A stretch of DNA of 64,000 nucleotides from Mesocentrotus franciscanus (Eukaryota; Echinodermata; Echinoidea; Camarodonta; Strongylocentrotidae): positions 6,414,272-6,478,271 of the forward strand of contig CP137675.1 of assembly GCA_037976565.1 (NCBI GenBank), given 5' to 3'. Below, piece after piece: positions 46,001 through 57,600 of this stretch. Positions within the stretch are counted from its first letter, which is position 1. Each line of letters begins with the position of its first letter. The translations under genes were made by a program, and so were the position numbers. The notes under the pieces were generated by a model. That model was not told where the DNA came from. It worked only from the letters and a program-made list of their open reading frames with translations, and searched no databases.

Positions 46001-49000
46001 ATAAAGGGTCAGTATGTGAGCAATAGTTAGCATTATTTATCACTCTAAGTACACGTTTCTGTAAAAGAAGTATTCTATTAATTATGTGGTGTTTGAATTC
46101 AGGGTCGGATCCAACCGGCGGCAAAGGAGCGGGCCAAATAGGGGGCCCAATTCGTGAGAAAATATTTAGCGGCAAATAAGCGGGGGCAAGGAGCACTATT
46201 CCCCCTCATTCGTGAGAAAATACTTAGCGGCGAATAAGCGGGCGGGGGAAGGGGGTAGTGAGCAACTCAACACCTCCCCCTTGAGTCAGGGGGAGGGGGC
46301 CGTCTTTTTTAATTTAAATTAAGGTTAAATTTACTTGTTTTGGGGGCCAGGGGAGGGGGCCCCGCCCCTAAATCCGCCACTGTTTGAATTACCCCACGAA
46401 AGAATTCCATAATGTAAATGCGGCAGTATTAGGGTTGAGTTTATAAAGAGATTGCAAGACGAACCCAATTTGTCTCAGTCAATAATTGCGAATCAACTGT
46501 AAGACATATTACATGTGGTGTACTACAAGGGTCGTTACTCGGCCAGCTGCTCTTTATTTTATACATAAAAGATCTTAAAAGCATCCACCATCTTATCATT
46601 AATCTTATTTGCAGATGACGCTAATATATTTTTATTTCATCGTGACCCAAAACTGTTTCTAAATACTGTTAGCTATGAACTTACTTCAATTTATGAATGG
46701 ATCCAGGCAAACAAACTCTGATTGAATATTAACAAAACCAATGACATGTTATTTAGCAATATTATTGACTCACTTCCGGATGAAGTATTCATAAATGGAG
46801 CAGCCCTTGATTTACAAAATTTCGTGGAATATACATTGACAACAAATTATCGTGGAAAACACACATCGATATGCTCTGCCGACTTGTTTCACGAAATATT
46901 GGTGTTATAAACAAATTTAGACTTCAATTCCCTCACAAAATATTATCATCTCTTTACTATGGTATTATAGCGATTTGCCCTTGTATGTCATTTTCATATA
47001 TATCTAGTATATTTTTTCGACAAAATAACATCATCCCCTTGGCAAAATGAATCCAAAAGCCTGTGATAATGAAATTACTACAGTAATATCAATTAATACA
47101 AACAAACTAATCACGAATGTTATATGTTTAACCTATGATAATCAAACATGTGCGCCGACGACATTAACGTCGTCATCGGCATCGTTTCAACTGCAGATTA
47201 TGAAGGGGACCTCCGTCTTGTGAATGGATCGGACTACACAGAGGGTCGACTCGAGATCTTCCACGACGACCAATGGGGCTCGATCTGCAACAACAACTGG
47301 TTCGGCGACGACGCTTCGGTCGCTTGTCGTCAGATGGGCCTCGGTAATGTCAAGTATGCTTACCAGGACTATGGACAAGGCCAGGGACCTGTACATCTAG
47401 ATGATGTGGAATGTCGCGGTACTGAGATGAACATTACGACCTGTCAGAAGGGTGATTGGGGAGTAAACGACTGTGGACACGATTCAGATGTCGGCATGTC
47501 GTGTTTTCTCTTTGAAGGTAAATCAATGCCAATTTAAATGAATTGGTCTGGACCTCAACTTTGTATGGGTAATCCAGGTGTCCCATTCTAGCACATTAAG
47601 TACAATGGTGATGGTTTGTTTATAATGCATATAAGATAATCGTAATTTGAGGTTTGAAAGTAGTAAAATAGGCGTTTTAAATTGTCATACTGCACTTTAA
47701 CGTAGATTCAGGCATCCAAATTTGCAAAAGGAAGCAATAGTCATTAGGAGGTCTTAATCTCAGTTTATTATAGTAACATCTTGGTCACCGTGACTTGAAA
47801 ATTTAGGTCTAAAGGAGGCCCTATATCCTTATTTAAACGATGTCACAATCTAAACTTGCAAGAAGGTCATAACTCGTATGTTAAAATGGTTTTAAAAATG
47901 ATTATGAAGAAGGCTATTTTAAAAAAGCGTGATGTTTGCTAATCAGTGATATTCTTTATTAGATTTATTGTTCATTCTTCTTCTTATTTTTTTAATTTGC
48001 AGAGCCTGGAGACGGTGATGTTCGTCTAACCGGTGGATCAAGCTACAAAGAGGGCAGGGTAGAGGTCTACGATTATTATTATCAGGCTTGGTACACTGTT
48101 TGCAGGGACACGTCATGGGATCAAATGGACGCACAGGTCATCTGCAATGAGCGTGAACTCGAACTCGAATCCGAAGACGAAGATTTCGGACCCGGTCTCT
48201 ACCCCGGTATCGTAAGCCATGTTGACTGTATAGGCACAGAAAATATTTTTAAACTCTGCGATTATACCCTCAAGGATGAGGATTGTGGATCAGATGATAC
48301 GGTCGGGATCGTGTGTAAAGATTATTCAGGTAAACTCATGATGAGTATCCAACATCTATAATTGTCAGTTCCCCCAATAGTGAAAAAGTCAGTGGTTATT
48401 ATTACTAGTTTGGCAACAACTTTAATTTACGATTCTTTTGTCTCAGTGATGTCTTCAAGCACATAAAATTTGTCGTGTTAAATAGAAATTAATTGGTATC
48501 TGTTTACATGATTTATCCTTACGTAACTAACGATTGAACTTTACTTAATTTTATAACGTCTTTCGTAAAAACATATAGGTTCATGGGGTAACATCTAGGT
48601 CGTGTCTCATAAAGAGTAGCGATTGATCCAAATCGATGGTAAGATGACTTGAGATGTATTTTAGTCGCAAAACCATCTCTATTTATAGAAGATCAGCATC
48701 GGCGATTGGATCTGTGCGATTGATTGGAGGACTTGAGATCGATTTAAATCTATCAAACCTTATTTGATTAATGCTTTAACATTTTCTATGACGTCACTAT
48801 GCGAAAAGTGATAGTTCATCTTAGAGCTAATTTACGTACAGAGAGTCGAGTCAGCGGAAGTTCCTTCTGATTGGTCAGAAATGTCATGGAGCTCCATATA
48901 GTCCCCCGACCCCCCACCCCCCTCATCCCCAAAAGAGATTGTGCGTGAGAGGGAACTATTTGGAAAGCTTTATAGGATTTAACCTAACTATGACCGTGCT

Positions 49001-50467
49001 CGCGTGCGTATGTTATGCGCGTATCACAACTATATCTCAACAAATGCTATGGTTCATGTTTATACGACAGTTGCTCCATCGGAAGGGGATATACGACTGC
49101 GGGATGGACAGACATTCGACGAAGGCCAGCTCGAGATATACCACGACGGCGTTTGGGGGTTCATCTGTAAGAACAACTGGAAGATGAGCGAAGCTAAAGT
49201 AGCCTGTCGCCAACTCGGCTACGACCACGTTTTCAAAGCTAGCATATACTCACAATACGTTTCCAGGCCCTTTCACCTTGGCAACGTCCAATGCAATGGT
49301 GATGAGGAAAGCCTGGTCGATTGCGATCATGATCCTTGGGGCGATGTCAACTGCAGGGCATCGGATGGGGTCGGAATAGCCTGCTCTGAAACTCCAGGTA
49401 ATCCAATTTAATTATACCTCATTTGATCTCTTGATATCATTTTTTTTTTTTGGGGGGGGGGGTTGGAATTCATAACTTTCAAGGAGCGTAATTTATATCA
49501 GCATAGGGCCTACAAGTCATAATTTAATATGCACTCCAAACACAAGCACTCGAACACATACTTGCACATGCACATACATACATAATAACATAAATAAAAC
49601 GTTTCACAAAAGACATACAAGTACATAACATACACATTTACACTTAACGCATTTCATGTTATGCCTGAAAAAATGTATTTCCTTCATTATTTGGCGGATA
49701 GAATTAATTAATTTCTGATTATAAGTATATGTTAAAGGTTTGGTCGCCCACTAAAGGTTCCTTTCCTGAGGCCGCCGTCACGATCAAGCTCTGGTTTAAG
49801 ATGGCGGTCTCCTGCATTTTTCAATTTTTCAATTTTGAAATGATTTGTCAACTATGTGTTTTTTGAAAGGTATCATTACTTAATTGATTTATATTATGCT
49901 ATTTTTATATATGTATTTTAACTTTTGTTAATAATATATATGTACCTAGTTTGTATATTACTTTGTATTATGTTGAAAAAGGCAGAAATAAAATCAAACA
50001 AACAAACAATTTTAATGACCTCCCAATTCTTTTGAATGTAACTTAACTTCTGAGGCATACATTGACAATATTGTACAAATATGCATAGATTCATTCACCC
50101 TATTCACATTAGGTAAGTAGTTATGATACATGCAGTGATGTATTAGTTATACCCCTCGTGTATACATTTGCTTACTATCGAAATATAACCTTGAACATTT
50201 CGTTTATGAATTAATAAATGAACGAATGAAATGAATGAAACCACTCAATGTAATACGATTGACAAAATAACTAAGCCGGTAGAAAAACATCCATATTTTG
50301 TTCATTAATCCCTGATGTAAGAAAAATCTTTCTTTGTTGTCTTATCTTCACCAGTTGAAGAACCTCTCGAAGGATGGGCCATCGCCCTCATCGTCATCTT
50401 CTCTGTCATGGTATTGGGATTCGGAGTCAGCGCCGTAGGATATTTTCTACACAGGAAAAAGCGTTAA
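40001..50467 (+). CDS. Transmembrane scavenger receptor with seven SRCR domains
   Basis: Ten exons give 833 aa: signal peptide (about 1-20, KIPIFLAMMVLNVFIC), seven SRCR domains starting near residues 25, 140, 254, 364, 472, 579 and 688, one membrane helix (805-828) and a five-residue basic tail (HRKKR). Domains open with the usual G.(V/I/L)RL..G, W(G)..C, CRQLGY and end C....D.G..C. Those I counted (1, 4, 6, 7) carry six Cys each, the group A pattern. In echinoderms SRCR receptors form a large family linked to immune cells and ligand or microbe binding. Every intron is phase 1, typical of domain shuffling. Domain 2 alone is split over two exons and domain 6 is divergent. With so short a tail, signalling would need a partner or the protein acts by binding alone. 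Confidence 0.93.
40205..40434. mobile_element. CAGTGGCGGATTC-type fragment, SRCR intron 1
   Basis: Left GGGGCAGATTCAGGATTTTC and right CTGGATCCGCCAATG resemble degraded ends of the element class seen at 15.3 and 46.1 kb. No target duplication is visible. Confidence 0.45.
40675..41019 (+). CDS. SRCR gene exon 2 (domain 1)
   Basis: Starts EGDVRLVDGANAYEGRVELF; WGTVC and VVCHQLGY present; six Cys. Confidence 0.95.
41696..41815 (+). CDS. SRCR gene exon 3 (domain 2, first half)
   Basis: Encodes TEGDIRLIGAG, EGRIQIVRHNTWGTICHHSW, then stops within the domain at G|GTAAGA. This half ends just before the CRQLG block. Confidence 0.9.
42525..42746 (+). CDS. SRCR gene exon 4 (domain 2, second half)
   Basis: Continues DANVACRQLGFEFATLG and ends VGDCG...DDAGVVCANE. 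The acceptor is AATCTTTGAG, with a G before AG and the C-rich tract some 20 bases away, so it looks weak; phase and domain continuity support it. Confidence 0.88.
42996..43180 (+). mobile_element. SINE, 7SL-like head and box-B-like body
   Basis: Begins GGCGTTGTGGCGTGCGCCTG, then TAATCCAGCTA, close to the 5' domain of 7SL RNA; 68 bases on is GGTTCGAAACT, a Pol III box B; then GACGTTAAATGTCGGTCCCC, a phrase seen in tRNA-derived SINEs. No poly(A) tail is evident; CACACAC follows. Confidence 0.5.
43651..43980 (+). CDS. SRCR gene exon 5 (domain 3)
   Basis: FEGTMRLRDGASEDEGLLGI, WGTICND, ACRHLGYDTV; ends LRCRNKP. The sixth-loop spacing is slightly compressed. Confidence 0.94.
44619..44942 (+). CDS. 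SRCR gene exon 6 (domain 4)
   Basis: EQGAVRLVDGFTTSQGRVEY, STICDT, VVCRQLGYLAAS, ending NDAGVICTDQ; six Cys; strong CT-rich acceptor. Confidence 0.95.
45215..46470 (-). mobile_element. LINE 3' relic, reverse orientation, interrupted
   Basis: Read on the minus strand it encodes broken pieces of the C-terminal part of a LINE reverse transcriptase (INRILLLQKRVLRVINNANY, SHTDPLFLKDKL; further on SYTGPNYWSNI) followed by AT-rich 3' DNA ending AATAAAAGAAACAAAAC. A 283-bp element sits inside at 46100-46382. In the intron between SRCR exons 6 and 7. Confidence 0.75.
46100..46382. mobile_element. hAT-like MITE with perfect 8-bp target duplication
   Basis: Ends CAGGGTCGGATCC and AAATCCGCCACTG are imperfect inverted repeats of the CAGTGGCGGATC class; TTTGAATT flanks both sides (46092-46099, 46383-46390). 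Inside is a twofold direct repeat of ATTCGTGAGAAAATAYTTAG. It interrupts the LINE relic. Confidence 0.88.
46471..46990 (+). pseudogene. LINE reverse transcriptase fragment
   Basis: Plus-strand remains of an RT palm: GVLQGSLLGQLLFILYIKDL, then LFADD near 46605-46619 (the catalytic YXDD-type motif), DPKLFLNTVSYELTSIYEW and NINKTNDMLFSN. Stops and frameshifts make it non-functional. It abuts the reverse-oriented relic tail to tail. Confidence 0.8.
47197..47517 (+). CDS. SRCR gene exon 7 (domain 5)
   Basis: YEGDLRLVNGSDYTEGRLEI, WGSICNNNW, VACRQMGLGN, ending DSDVGMSC. Confidence 0.95.
48003..48329 (+). CDS. SRCR gene exon 8 (domain 6, divergent)
   Basis: GDGDVRLTGGSSYKEGRVEV is normal, but WGT.C is WYTVC and CRQLGY is replaced by CNERELELESEDED, an acidic loop. 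All six Cys remain. Confidence 0.93.
48598..48780. mobile_element. Degraded MITE, relative of 13881-14001
   Basis: GTGTCTCATAAAGAGTAGCG then ATTGATCCAAATCGAT resembles the arm of the short palindromic element in GTPBP3 intron 5. Confidence 0.5.
48860..49055 (+). repeat. Dispersed repeat just upstream of SRCR exon 9
   Basis: Shares TTCTGATTGG, AGAGATTGTGCGTGAGAGGG, ATTTAACCTA.CTATGACCG and CACAACTAT.TCTC with 61260-61440. It stops about 15 bases before the exon 9 splice acceptor. Confidence 0.8.
49071..49397 (+). CDS. SRCR gene exon 9 (domain 7)
   Basis: SEGDIRLRDGQTFDEGQLEI, WGFICKNNW, VACRQLGYDHV, ending ASDGVGIACSE. The acceptor TATACGACAG has a weak pyrimidine tract. Confidence 0.94.
49745..50011 (+). 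mobile_element. LINE 3' end with (CAAA)n tail
   Basis: GATGGYGGTCTCCTGC..AATAAAATCAAACAAACAAAC matches the end of the LINE fragment at 51050-52078. In the last SRCR intron. Confidence 0.8.
50355..50467 (+). CDS. SRCR gene exon 10 (membrane helix and tail)
   Basis: EEPLEGW, then the helix AIALIVIFSVMVLGFGVSAV..., and HRKKR before TAA 50465-50467. The basic end acts as a stop-transfer signal. Confidence 0.95.
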
Positions 50468-51049
50468 TATAGACATTATCCTATCAGGGGCGGTGGCATA
50501 TAGAAACTCGATCTTAGAGGGCTTTTGTTTCGATGTATTTATTGAATCTTAAGATATGTAAATCATGAGATTTATCACTTTCTCCAAAACAAGTTGTTTT
50601 AATGGACAGATTTGAAATATCAGGCTTGTTAAACATGATTTGACAAAACGTGATTTTGAGACAATGATGCAATCGCAAAGTCTTTCAAAAATTAAAACCT
50701 AAGTCAATTTCAATAGCCTTGTGCGTCACCTATTGAAATGTGTTATTACATAACGTGCAATGCGACCATGTTGTCTACAGGCAATACAGCAGTTTATTAA
50801 ATGTCCTTTCGGTTAATTTTATAGAAAATCTTTGCGATTGTGTTAAATTTGTGTAATGTATTTCCATAATTTCCACCTTTTGCAAAACTTTTTCCTTCAT
50901 GCATGTGAATATGCGTCCTTTGTCATTTAAGTATTTTCCTTTACTTCGCCTTCTCAGAAAAGGTAATTGTGCAGAATTTTGTGTAAAATGCAACTAACAT
51001 GAGACCCATGTATTGGATCTCCGTGAACAGGTTGCCAATCTGAATATAG

Positions 51050-52078
51050 TTGAACAAGCACTTTACAATGACTTGGAATGAGCATTTACACCACGTTACA
51101 ATGTCCATTTCCAAAAGTATTGGAATAATCTCCAAGCTAAAGTTTCTTCTACCCCATGCAACCTTATTTCTACTTTATAATACGCAAGTTCTCCCGTATA
51201 TAACATATTGTAATATTGTATGGGCAAATTGTGGTTCGACAAAAATTAATTCTATTTTTAAACTGCAAAATAAGGCCATACGTATTTGTACAGGTTCGCA
51301 TTTCTTAGCTCACACTGATCCTTTATTTTACAAACTTAAAACACTAAAAATTGTCGATTTGAACACTATTCAAGTAGCAGTCATTATGTTTAAGTACATT
51401 AATAATCAACTTCCACCGTCCTTTGATAACATGTTTAGGTTTAATAGTTCTGTTCATTCGTACCCTACTCGCATATCTGGAAACTTCCACCTTACAAATC
51501 CCAAATTATCAATAAATCACACATCTATTAGACATTCTGGTCCGGACATTTGGAATAATTTTCCCGACAACATAAAGTCCTGTTCAACTATCTACTCCTT
51601 AAAAGCTACACTTAAGCGACAAATAATACAATCATACGCTCCCCACTCTTTAAAATAGTATAAATCCGTGACTTATTTTATACTTTAGCATGCAACTGCT
51701 TTCTGCACCCACACCTGCACTTGCAATGCACCCACTTGATCACTCAGTTTTCCCAAGAGATTTATGTCGCCAATTTTTTTTATTTTTTTATGAGGCCACC
51801 ATCCATCTCCAGCCTAACCGCTCACGATGGTGGTCTCCTGCGTTCTAAATTACCTCTCTAATTTATTGAAAAATGTTTACTATGTATTTGTTATCTTTTG
51901 TGTATGCTTCGTACATGTTTATTGTATGATATAATTTTACATGACCTTCTATTTAATTACTTTTGTAAACATGTTATTCATTGTATTTGTTATTGTTCGA
52001 ATTTTTGTAATTTGAGTTTGAATTTGTATCTTTTTGAACGCAGAAATAAAACCAATCAAACAAACAAACAAACAAACA
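51050..52078 (+). pseudogene. LINE C-terminal RT fragment and 3' UTR
   Basis: A 202-codon frame encodes the end of a non-LTR reverse transcriptase: LTWNEH-like TWNEHLHHVTMSISK, LPYITYCNIVWANCGS, LQNKAIRICTGS, then HSYPTR and GPDIWNNFPDNIK. It stops at 51656-51658 and is followed by AT-rich DNA ending AATAAAACCAATCAAAC(AAAC)n. It is 5'-truncated, as is usual for LINE insertions. The clan looks CR1/L2/Jockey-like; I cannot fix the family. Confidence 0.88.
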
Positions 52079-53148
52079 ATCATGCTCATAAAGTATTCAA
52101 CAGATCATAAGTTTTCTCATATATGTTTGTCCGAAATAATATGTTCCTTAATTTTGGTTCTATTGCTCGTTTGAATGAAAGAGAATTGTTTTGAGCTGTG
52201 TTTACTCTTTATAATGCTGCACAGATGCAATAAAGTTGTATGCTGCCACAACTTAAATAATTTGCTGGATGAGCGTAGCGTTTATGAACCAATTCTCGGA
52301 CGTAATGTAAGCCAGCCTGACTGAAATGTTAAATATTTCATTTGCAACGATTATGTTTACTTATCGTAATACATGCAATACATGGGAAAGATGAAACGCA
52401 AGAAAAGTAATGTTGCCATGCTTACTAGTAAAAAACTACGACCCCCCCCAAAAAAAAAAAAATAATAATAATAATAATAATAATAATCAAAGTTTGTTGT
52501 AGACCATTGTAGAGTGATTTTTTTGTGCAATAAATGTTTCATGTGCCGTCAGCTATAGGCAAGTTAAGAAAATTTAAAGACCCGTTTACTAAGATTCTCA
52601 AAGTTTATTAACAGATGTCTTTCTTCAACAAAAGTTAATCTCCATAACTTGAAAGCTTACCAGAGGTTTACCCGATGTATATGTGCAAGTCGGATGTCAT
52701 CCATCGGTGGATCACGAAGGGTGGGGTAGATAGTTTGTCGCTATAGTGGCCTCTGGGAAAAACACAATTAAACTAATATACTCTTTTAGGTGATTCATCT
52801 ACCCATTGCGAGGGATTTTAAGCAGAAACCATGTCTGCATATATGGTAGCTATTGATAGGATGTACCCTTCCCATAAAACAAGTAATGTAATGTTAAAGT
52901 GTTATGTGCAATCTTTATATGCAAATTTATTTAATGAATATTTTGGTGAATATGTTTCGAATAAATGTTGACATCTTTCTCAAAGGAGCATTATTCAGTT
53001 ATCTCGGTGAATACTCATTTCCTCTAATTTGTTTATTTTTTCTGTGTGTCTAATATATGACCAGTAAAAAAAATGTAGATGTTTTTCCTCCTCTTCCTCT
53101 CCTCCTCCTCCTCCTCCTCCTTCTTCTTCTTCTTATTATTATTATTTC

Positions 53149-53179
<31 letters not shown>

Positions 53180-54465
53180 CTTCTTCTTCTTCTTCTTCTT
53201 CTTCTTCTTCTTCTTCTTCTTCTTCTTCTTCATACTAGGCCTATAGACCTACGCCTCTTTCTAACATCCTCCACAGATCATGGAATTTACGATTGAAAGT
53301 GAACGTGGCTAATGTCAGTGGTGTCAAATAGAGAGTGACCGTGAAGAAGAGGGCATTTATACACTTTAGTAGGGGTCGAGAGGGTAATGTAAAGACGAGA
53401 GAAAAATAAAGGAAGGAAAGATAGAGAAAAAGAATGAAATGAAAGGAAAGAAAATAAAATAAAGAAAGAGAATTCAATAAATGAAAGAAAGAAAGAAAGA
53501 AAGGACGAGCATACCTACAGACAATATGCTCAGACCATCAAGATGGCTCGGGCAGATATCTACCACAAAAATAGAAGCTTATTTGCATTACATGTGATGA
53601 AGTAAGAAAACATAATCATACCAACACACAAAAATGTAAATATTACGCAGACTTTTTTCATTTATTTATAACGTTTAAAGCTGTATTCCAAATGATAAAC
53701 ATACATATATATTTAGTCTAGATGGCAATCATGTTTACAAATATGATTCATGGATTTCAATCTGATTCTCTTGCCGACTTTGATTTTTATTGAGATAACA
53801 CCTTTTGGCCCTGTGAGGGAAATAAAGGCTCAAACCTACGTGTACATAATATCATACAACTATACAAAATACAATTATTTCTCAGTAAGTGAAACAAGGA
53901 TTATCATGTGGCAATTATGAGAACTTTGTATTTGAGAAAATAAAAAGTCCGGAGTGCTCAGAAGTGGGTACAGGATAATTGGTGCAGAATTGAATTGAAT
54001 TGAATTGAGTTTATTTTCTTCTGCAACGTACAAATCAAAGTGCATTTTAGCAATACAACATATACAAAATATAACAATTGTTATCTTTCAGGATATCAGT
54101 GTACACAATATAATAATTAAAAATGTTGATATTAAAATAACAAAATGTAGCTGACTGAACACACTACCAATAAATATTCATTCAAAAATCTTACATGGTA
54201 AGAAGGTATGATATCCTAACAAAATTGATAAATGAAATCAAAAGTTTGCTTCCGTATATACATATTTCATTATCAGTCCCTTATCATTAACCTTTTATAG
54301 AGAGGGGAGGGTCTAAATTAAGGCAAGGGAAGAGGTAAAATGCTTCTAGTGATATTTCTTTTAATTTTGTCGTTTATTTTTTTTCAGGATACCATTGCAT
54401 CATTTGAGTGCCATGCCAATTTGATCGGCTAATTCAACTATACTACGTTGCCAAAAACCTTTAAA
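52079..54465. other. Intergenic between SRCR gene and MYDGF
   Basis: AT-rich with no gene. 52441-52488 holds C, A and AAT runs; 53984-54060 reads like the end of a minus-strand retroelement with GAATT repeats (GAATTGAATTGAATTGAG). Confidence 0.6.
53090..53231. repeat. TCC and TTC triplet microsatellite
   Basis: CTCCTC units give way to TTC; 53151-53231 is a perfect TTC run of about 27 units. The poly-Leu frame here is an artefact. Confidence 0.95.
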
Positions 54466-54603
54466 ATGGAGTTGACAGGCATTTTGGCCTTATTTTTCTT
54501 TATTTTCATTCGTCTCCAAACAGTGAGAAGTGACGCAGAAAGTATAACTGAACAGTTTGACGTTAGACCTGGAGGGGAATCCCATAAAGCTGAAAAAGCT
54601 CTT
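54466..54603 (+). CDS. MYDGF: MYDGF exon 1
   Basis: Signal peptide and FDVRPGGESHKAEKAL; donor CTT|GTAAGT, phase 0. Confidence 0.93.
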
Positions 54604-57600
54604 GTAAGTAAATCGCGATATGAAATGCATTGCCCCCACACGCGCTGATCTGTGTCATGTTTTCTATTGGATTGTTTATTGTATTATGCCTAGGCCTTAT
54701 AGGCTTATGGCTTATGCCTGGGCTCTGGCGGCCTGCGCCTGCGCTGCCATTAGCGCGCTAGAAAGTGGTAGGCGTGGCCCTTAGAGTGGGGTGATATTTC
54801 ATGCTTCAAAATAATAACCTTTTAGTCTATATCTTATTTATCAATATTCATAATCATCCCACAATGATTCACTCCAGCAAAGCATAGAGAGTCAATACTG
54901 CGTATGGACCTCTAGCGCTGTACCATGTGCTAATAGGCAGCAATTTCACACGTGAATACTCAATAGACTTACAACACACAAATGCACACAATCATGCCGA
55001 TAAAACTGTAAGCAAGTTTGACAGTGGACTTACGATTTTTATTTTTAAATTATTCTTTCTAACATCGGTGAGTTCAAAAAATTGTATTTTACTGCTATTT
55101 AGGTGTCATCAATTGTCACTAAAGTATCGATTTTGAGTGAAATCAGTTTAATTTTGTACAGTGGTGTTTGAAATGTTGAGATCAATAAAACGGGTTTTAA
55201 TACACAGCCAGGATAGCGATGCAGCTATGTGTGACAATGATTATGAATGAAGCAATTTGAATTTGAAATTAGACCTAGATTCTAGGTCTATAAATTTGAA
55301 AGTTGAACATGTTTGCAAAATTCCCAAAAATATTTAAACTAGGGAAATCCAACCGTAGTCTAGTCTTGAATCGGACAAAAAATAAAAGAAAGTTGTGAAT
55401 TTATGAAAGTTGTAATCACTCTACGTACAGTATGTACTATGGGAATTTCAGATGGGCTGAATCAGTAGTGTCACCACGTTGAACTATTGCCGTTGAGCCA
55501 TGTACAATGAGTTTACGCGCTCTGATTGGCTGATACGCTCCAGCTGTTTTGAATTTAAGTGAGAGAGGGCCTACTTAACTTAAGTGCGACTTAAGCGCGA
55601 CTTAAGTTCAATGGCAAAGTCAATACGAAATATTACGTCACACCACAGAGATTTTGACATGACGTGCTTTAAACAGGTGACGCACTTCACACATAGGTGA
55701 CGCACACACGAAATTGCACACACATAAAATAGAAAAACCAACGAACATTTCAGAATAAATTTCCAGTTTGTACCTTAAATATGACGAAAATGAGAATTTT
55801 TCAAACTTAAAACTTACTTAAGTAAGTCTTAAACTTAAGTGAAATACTTAACTTTTCAAGGACGCTGAAAAAATCGTAACAAATAGAAGATTTGACTGGA
55901 ATATCATAATTTTGGTATCGGCAAAAACGGAAAATCGCAAGCTAGCTCCTCGCACTAATGTCTTATAACATAGAGCCTATGGGAGCCAGTGATAGCCAAT
56001 CTAAAGGGCCCATGTCGGCTGGGCTAGGCTAGGTGCCAAATTACGAAAATGAGGCTGAGATCGGATGAACGTTCTGCGCATGCGCTAAATGTAAGCTAAA
56101 GTTCTACCTGGTCACTGTGATTTAGTGACAGACAACTTTCACATGTGTTCCAATCAGCTATCAGGCAATGGCAATGATGGCAATACACAAAATTACTTAA
56201 AAAGTAAAATGACACTTTTTCCATCAAAATAAAAGGCTAAGGAGCCTCTTTTTCTTTTTAAGGAGCTACCTATAGAGTGGTGAAGTGTGGCATCATCAAA
56301 AATTTATTTTTGGAATTTCTCAATTTTTTCTTCATTTTCCGAAAGACCACCAAAAATAATGTCCAAATGTTGAAAACCAATCTAATATGTTAAGTATTGG
56401 CTGAGATATGACCATCTGAATAAAAAGATTGCCTATGGGAACTCAGTGTTATATTGCTCTGGCTCCTAATGTTATGAGCCAGAGCAATATAACACTCTAT
56501 AGTGATATACTATCCATACAGGGGGAAGAATACACTGGGGCTCGGTTCGAATTTGCCTCCGAAATGCCAAAAGAGCCCCCCCCCCCCGAAAAAAAATTTG
56601 CATAGAGTTCAATGCAAAACAAATTAAAGAGTGTTATTTTCATGCAAGCAAGCTTGAAAAGTAGCCCTCAACATTTTTTGGAGAGGCTGATGATTTTAAA
56701 ATGGCCTCATTTTTTTTCTCCATTTATCCCCCACCCCATCTCTCTGTCTTTCTCTCTGTCTGTCTCTCTCTCTCTCTGTTTCTCTCTTTGCTGCAGGGTC
56801 CATTCAAGTGTACATTTTTATACAAAGCACAAGGAGGAACAAATGAGGTAATGTTCATTTTTCTAACAACATTCATATTTTTAAATAAAGTATTTACTTT
56901 CTTCTTTCTTGACTTTTTCAAGCCTATTGAAATTGCATTTACACACTGTAAAACAAAATGTTTTGGTTCCTTTAGTAGTTGGTAAGGAACAGTGCAGTCA
57001 ACAGCAAAACATTGTGTCAACTAATACTCAAACCGTTTTGTTTGTTTTATTGTTTCACATTCCACAAAATAACAGTTTAAATATATATATTATTAAAGGT
57101 CAGCGAGATAAAGCATAATGACAAAAAACAATGATGGCAGTAATTAATCAGTAACGTGAAATATGAGGAACCTATTATATAGCAATGCTTGTATAATATA
57201 GGTTCCCATATACCATTGATTGTATGAAGTTAATGAAGACAAAATTAATCAAACATATCACATATCTCATTTTTATCTTTTTAATAAATTATGAGCAAGT
57301 TTGTCATGTATATATTACTTTACTGATTGAATCTTTGCAAAATGTCGTTGTTGTTTTCTTCAGAAATGGGAGATGACGCTTGCAAAGGATGAGTTTGGAG
57401 TGTACTCCTGTACTGTTACTCGACCTGAAGGAACGTCTTACATCTTCTTTCTGCAATTCAAGATGAAGGTTGCTGGAGCCAGACTTGAAGCAGTGGAAGC
57501 AATTGTAAGAACATTTGCATTCTTTTATTCAGATATGTGATAAAATTTCATAACTGATGACTGAGGTACTGATTTGTTAAAGGAGCTGTGCTATAATTAT

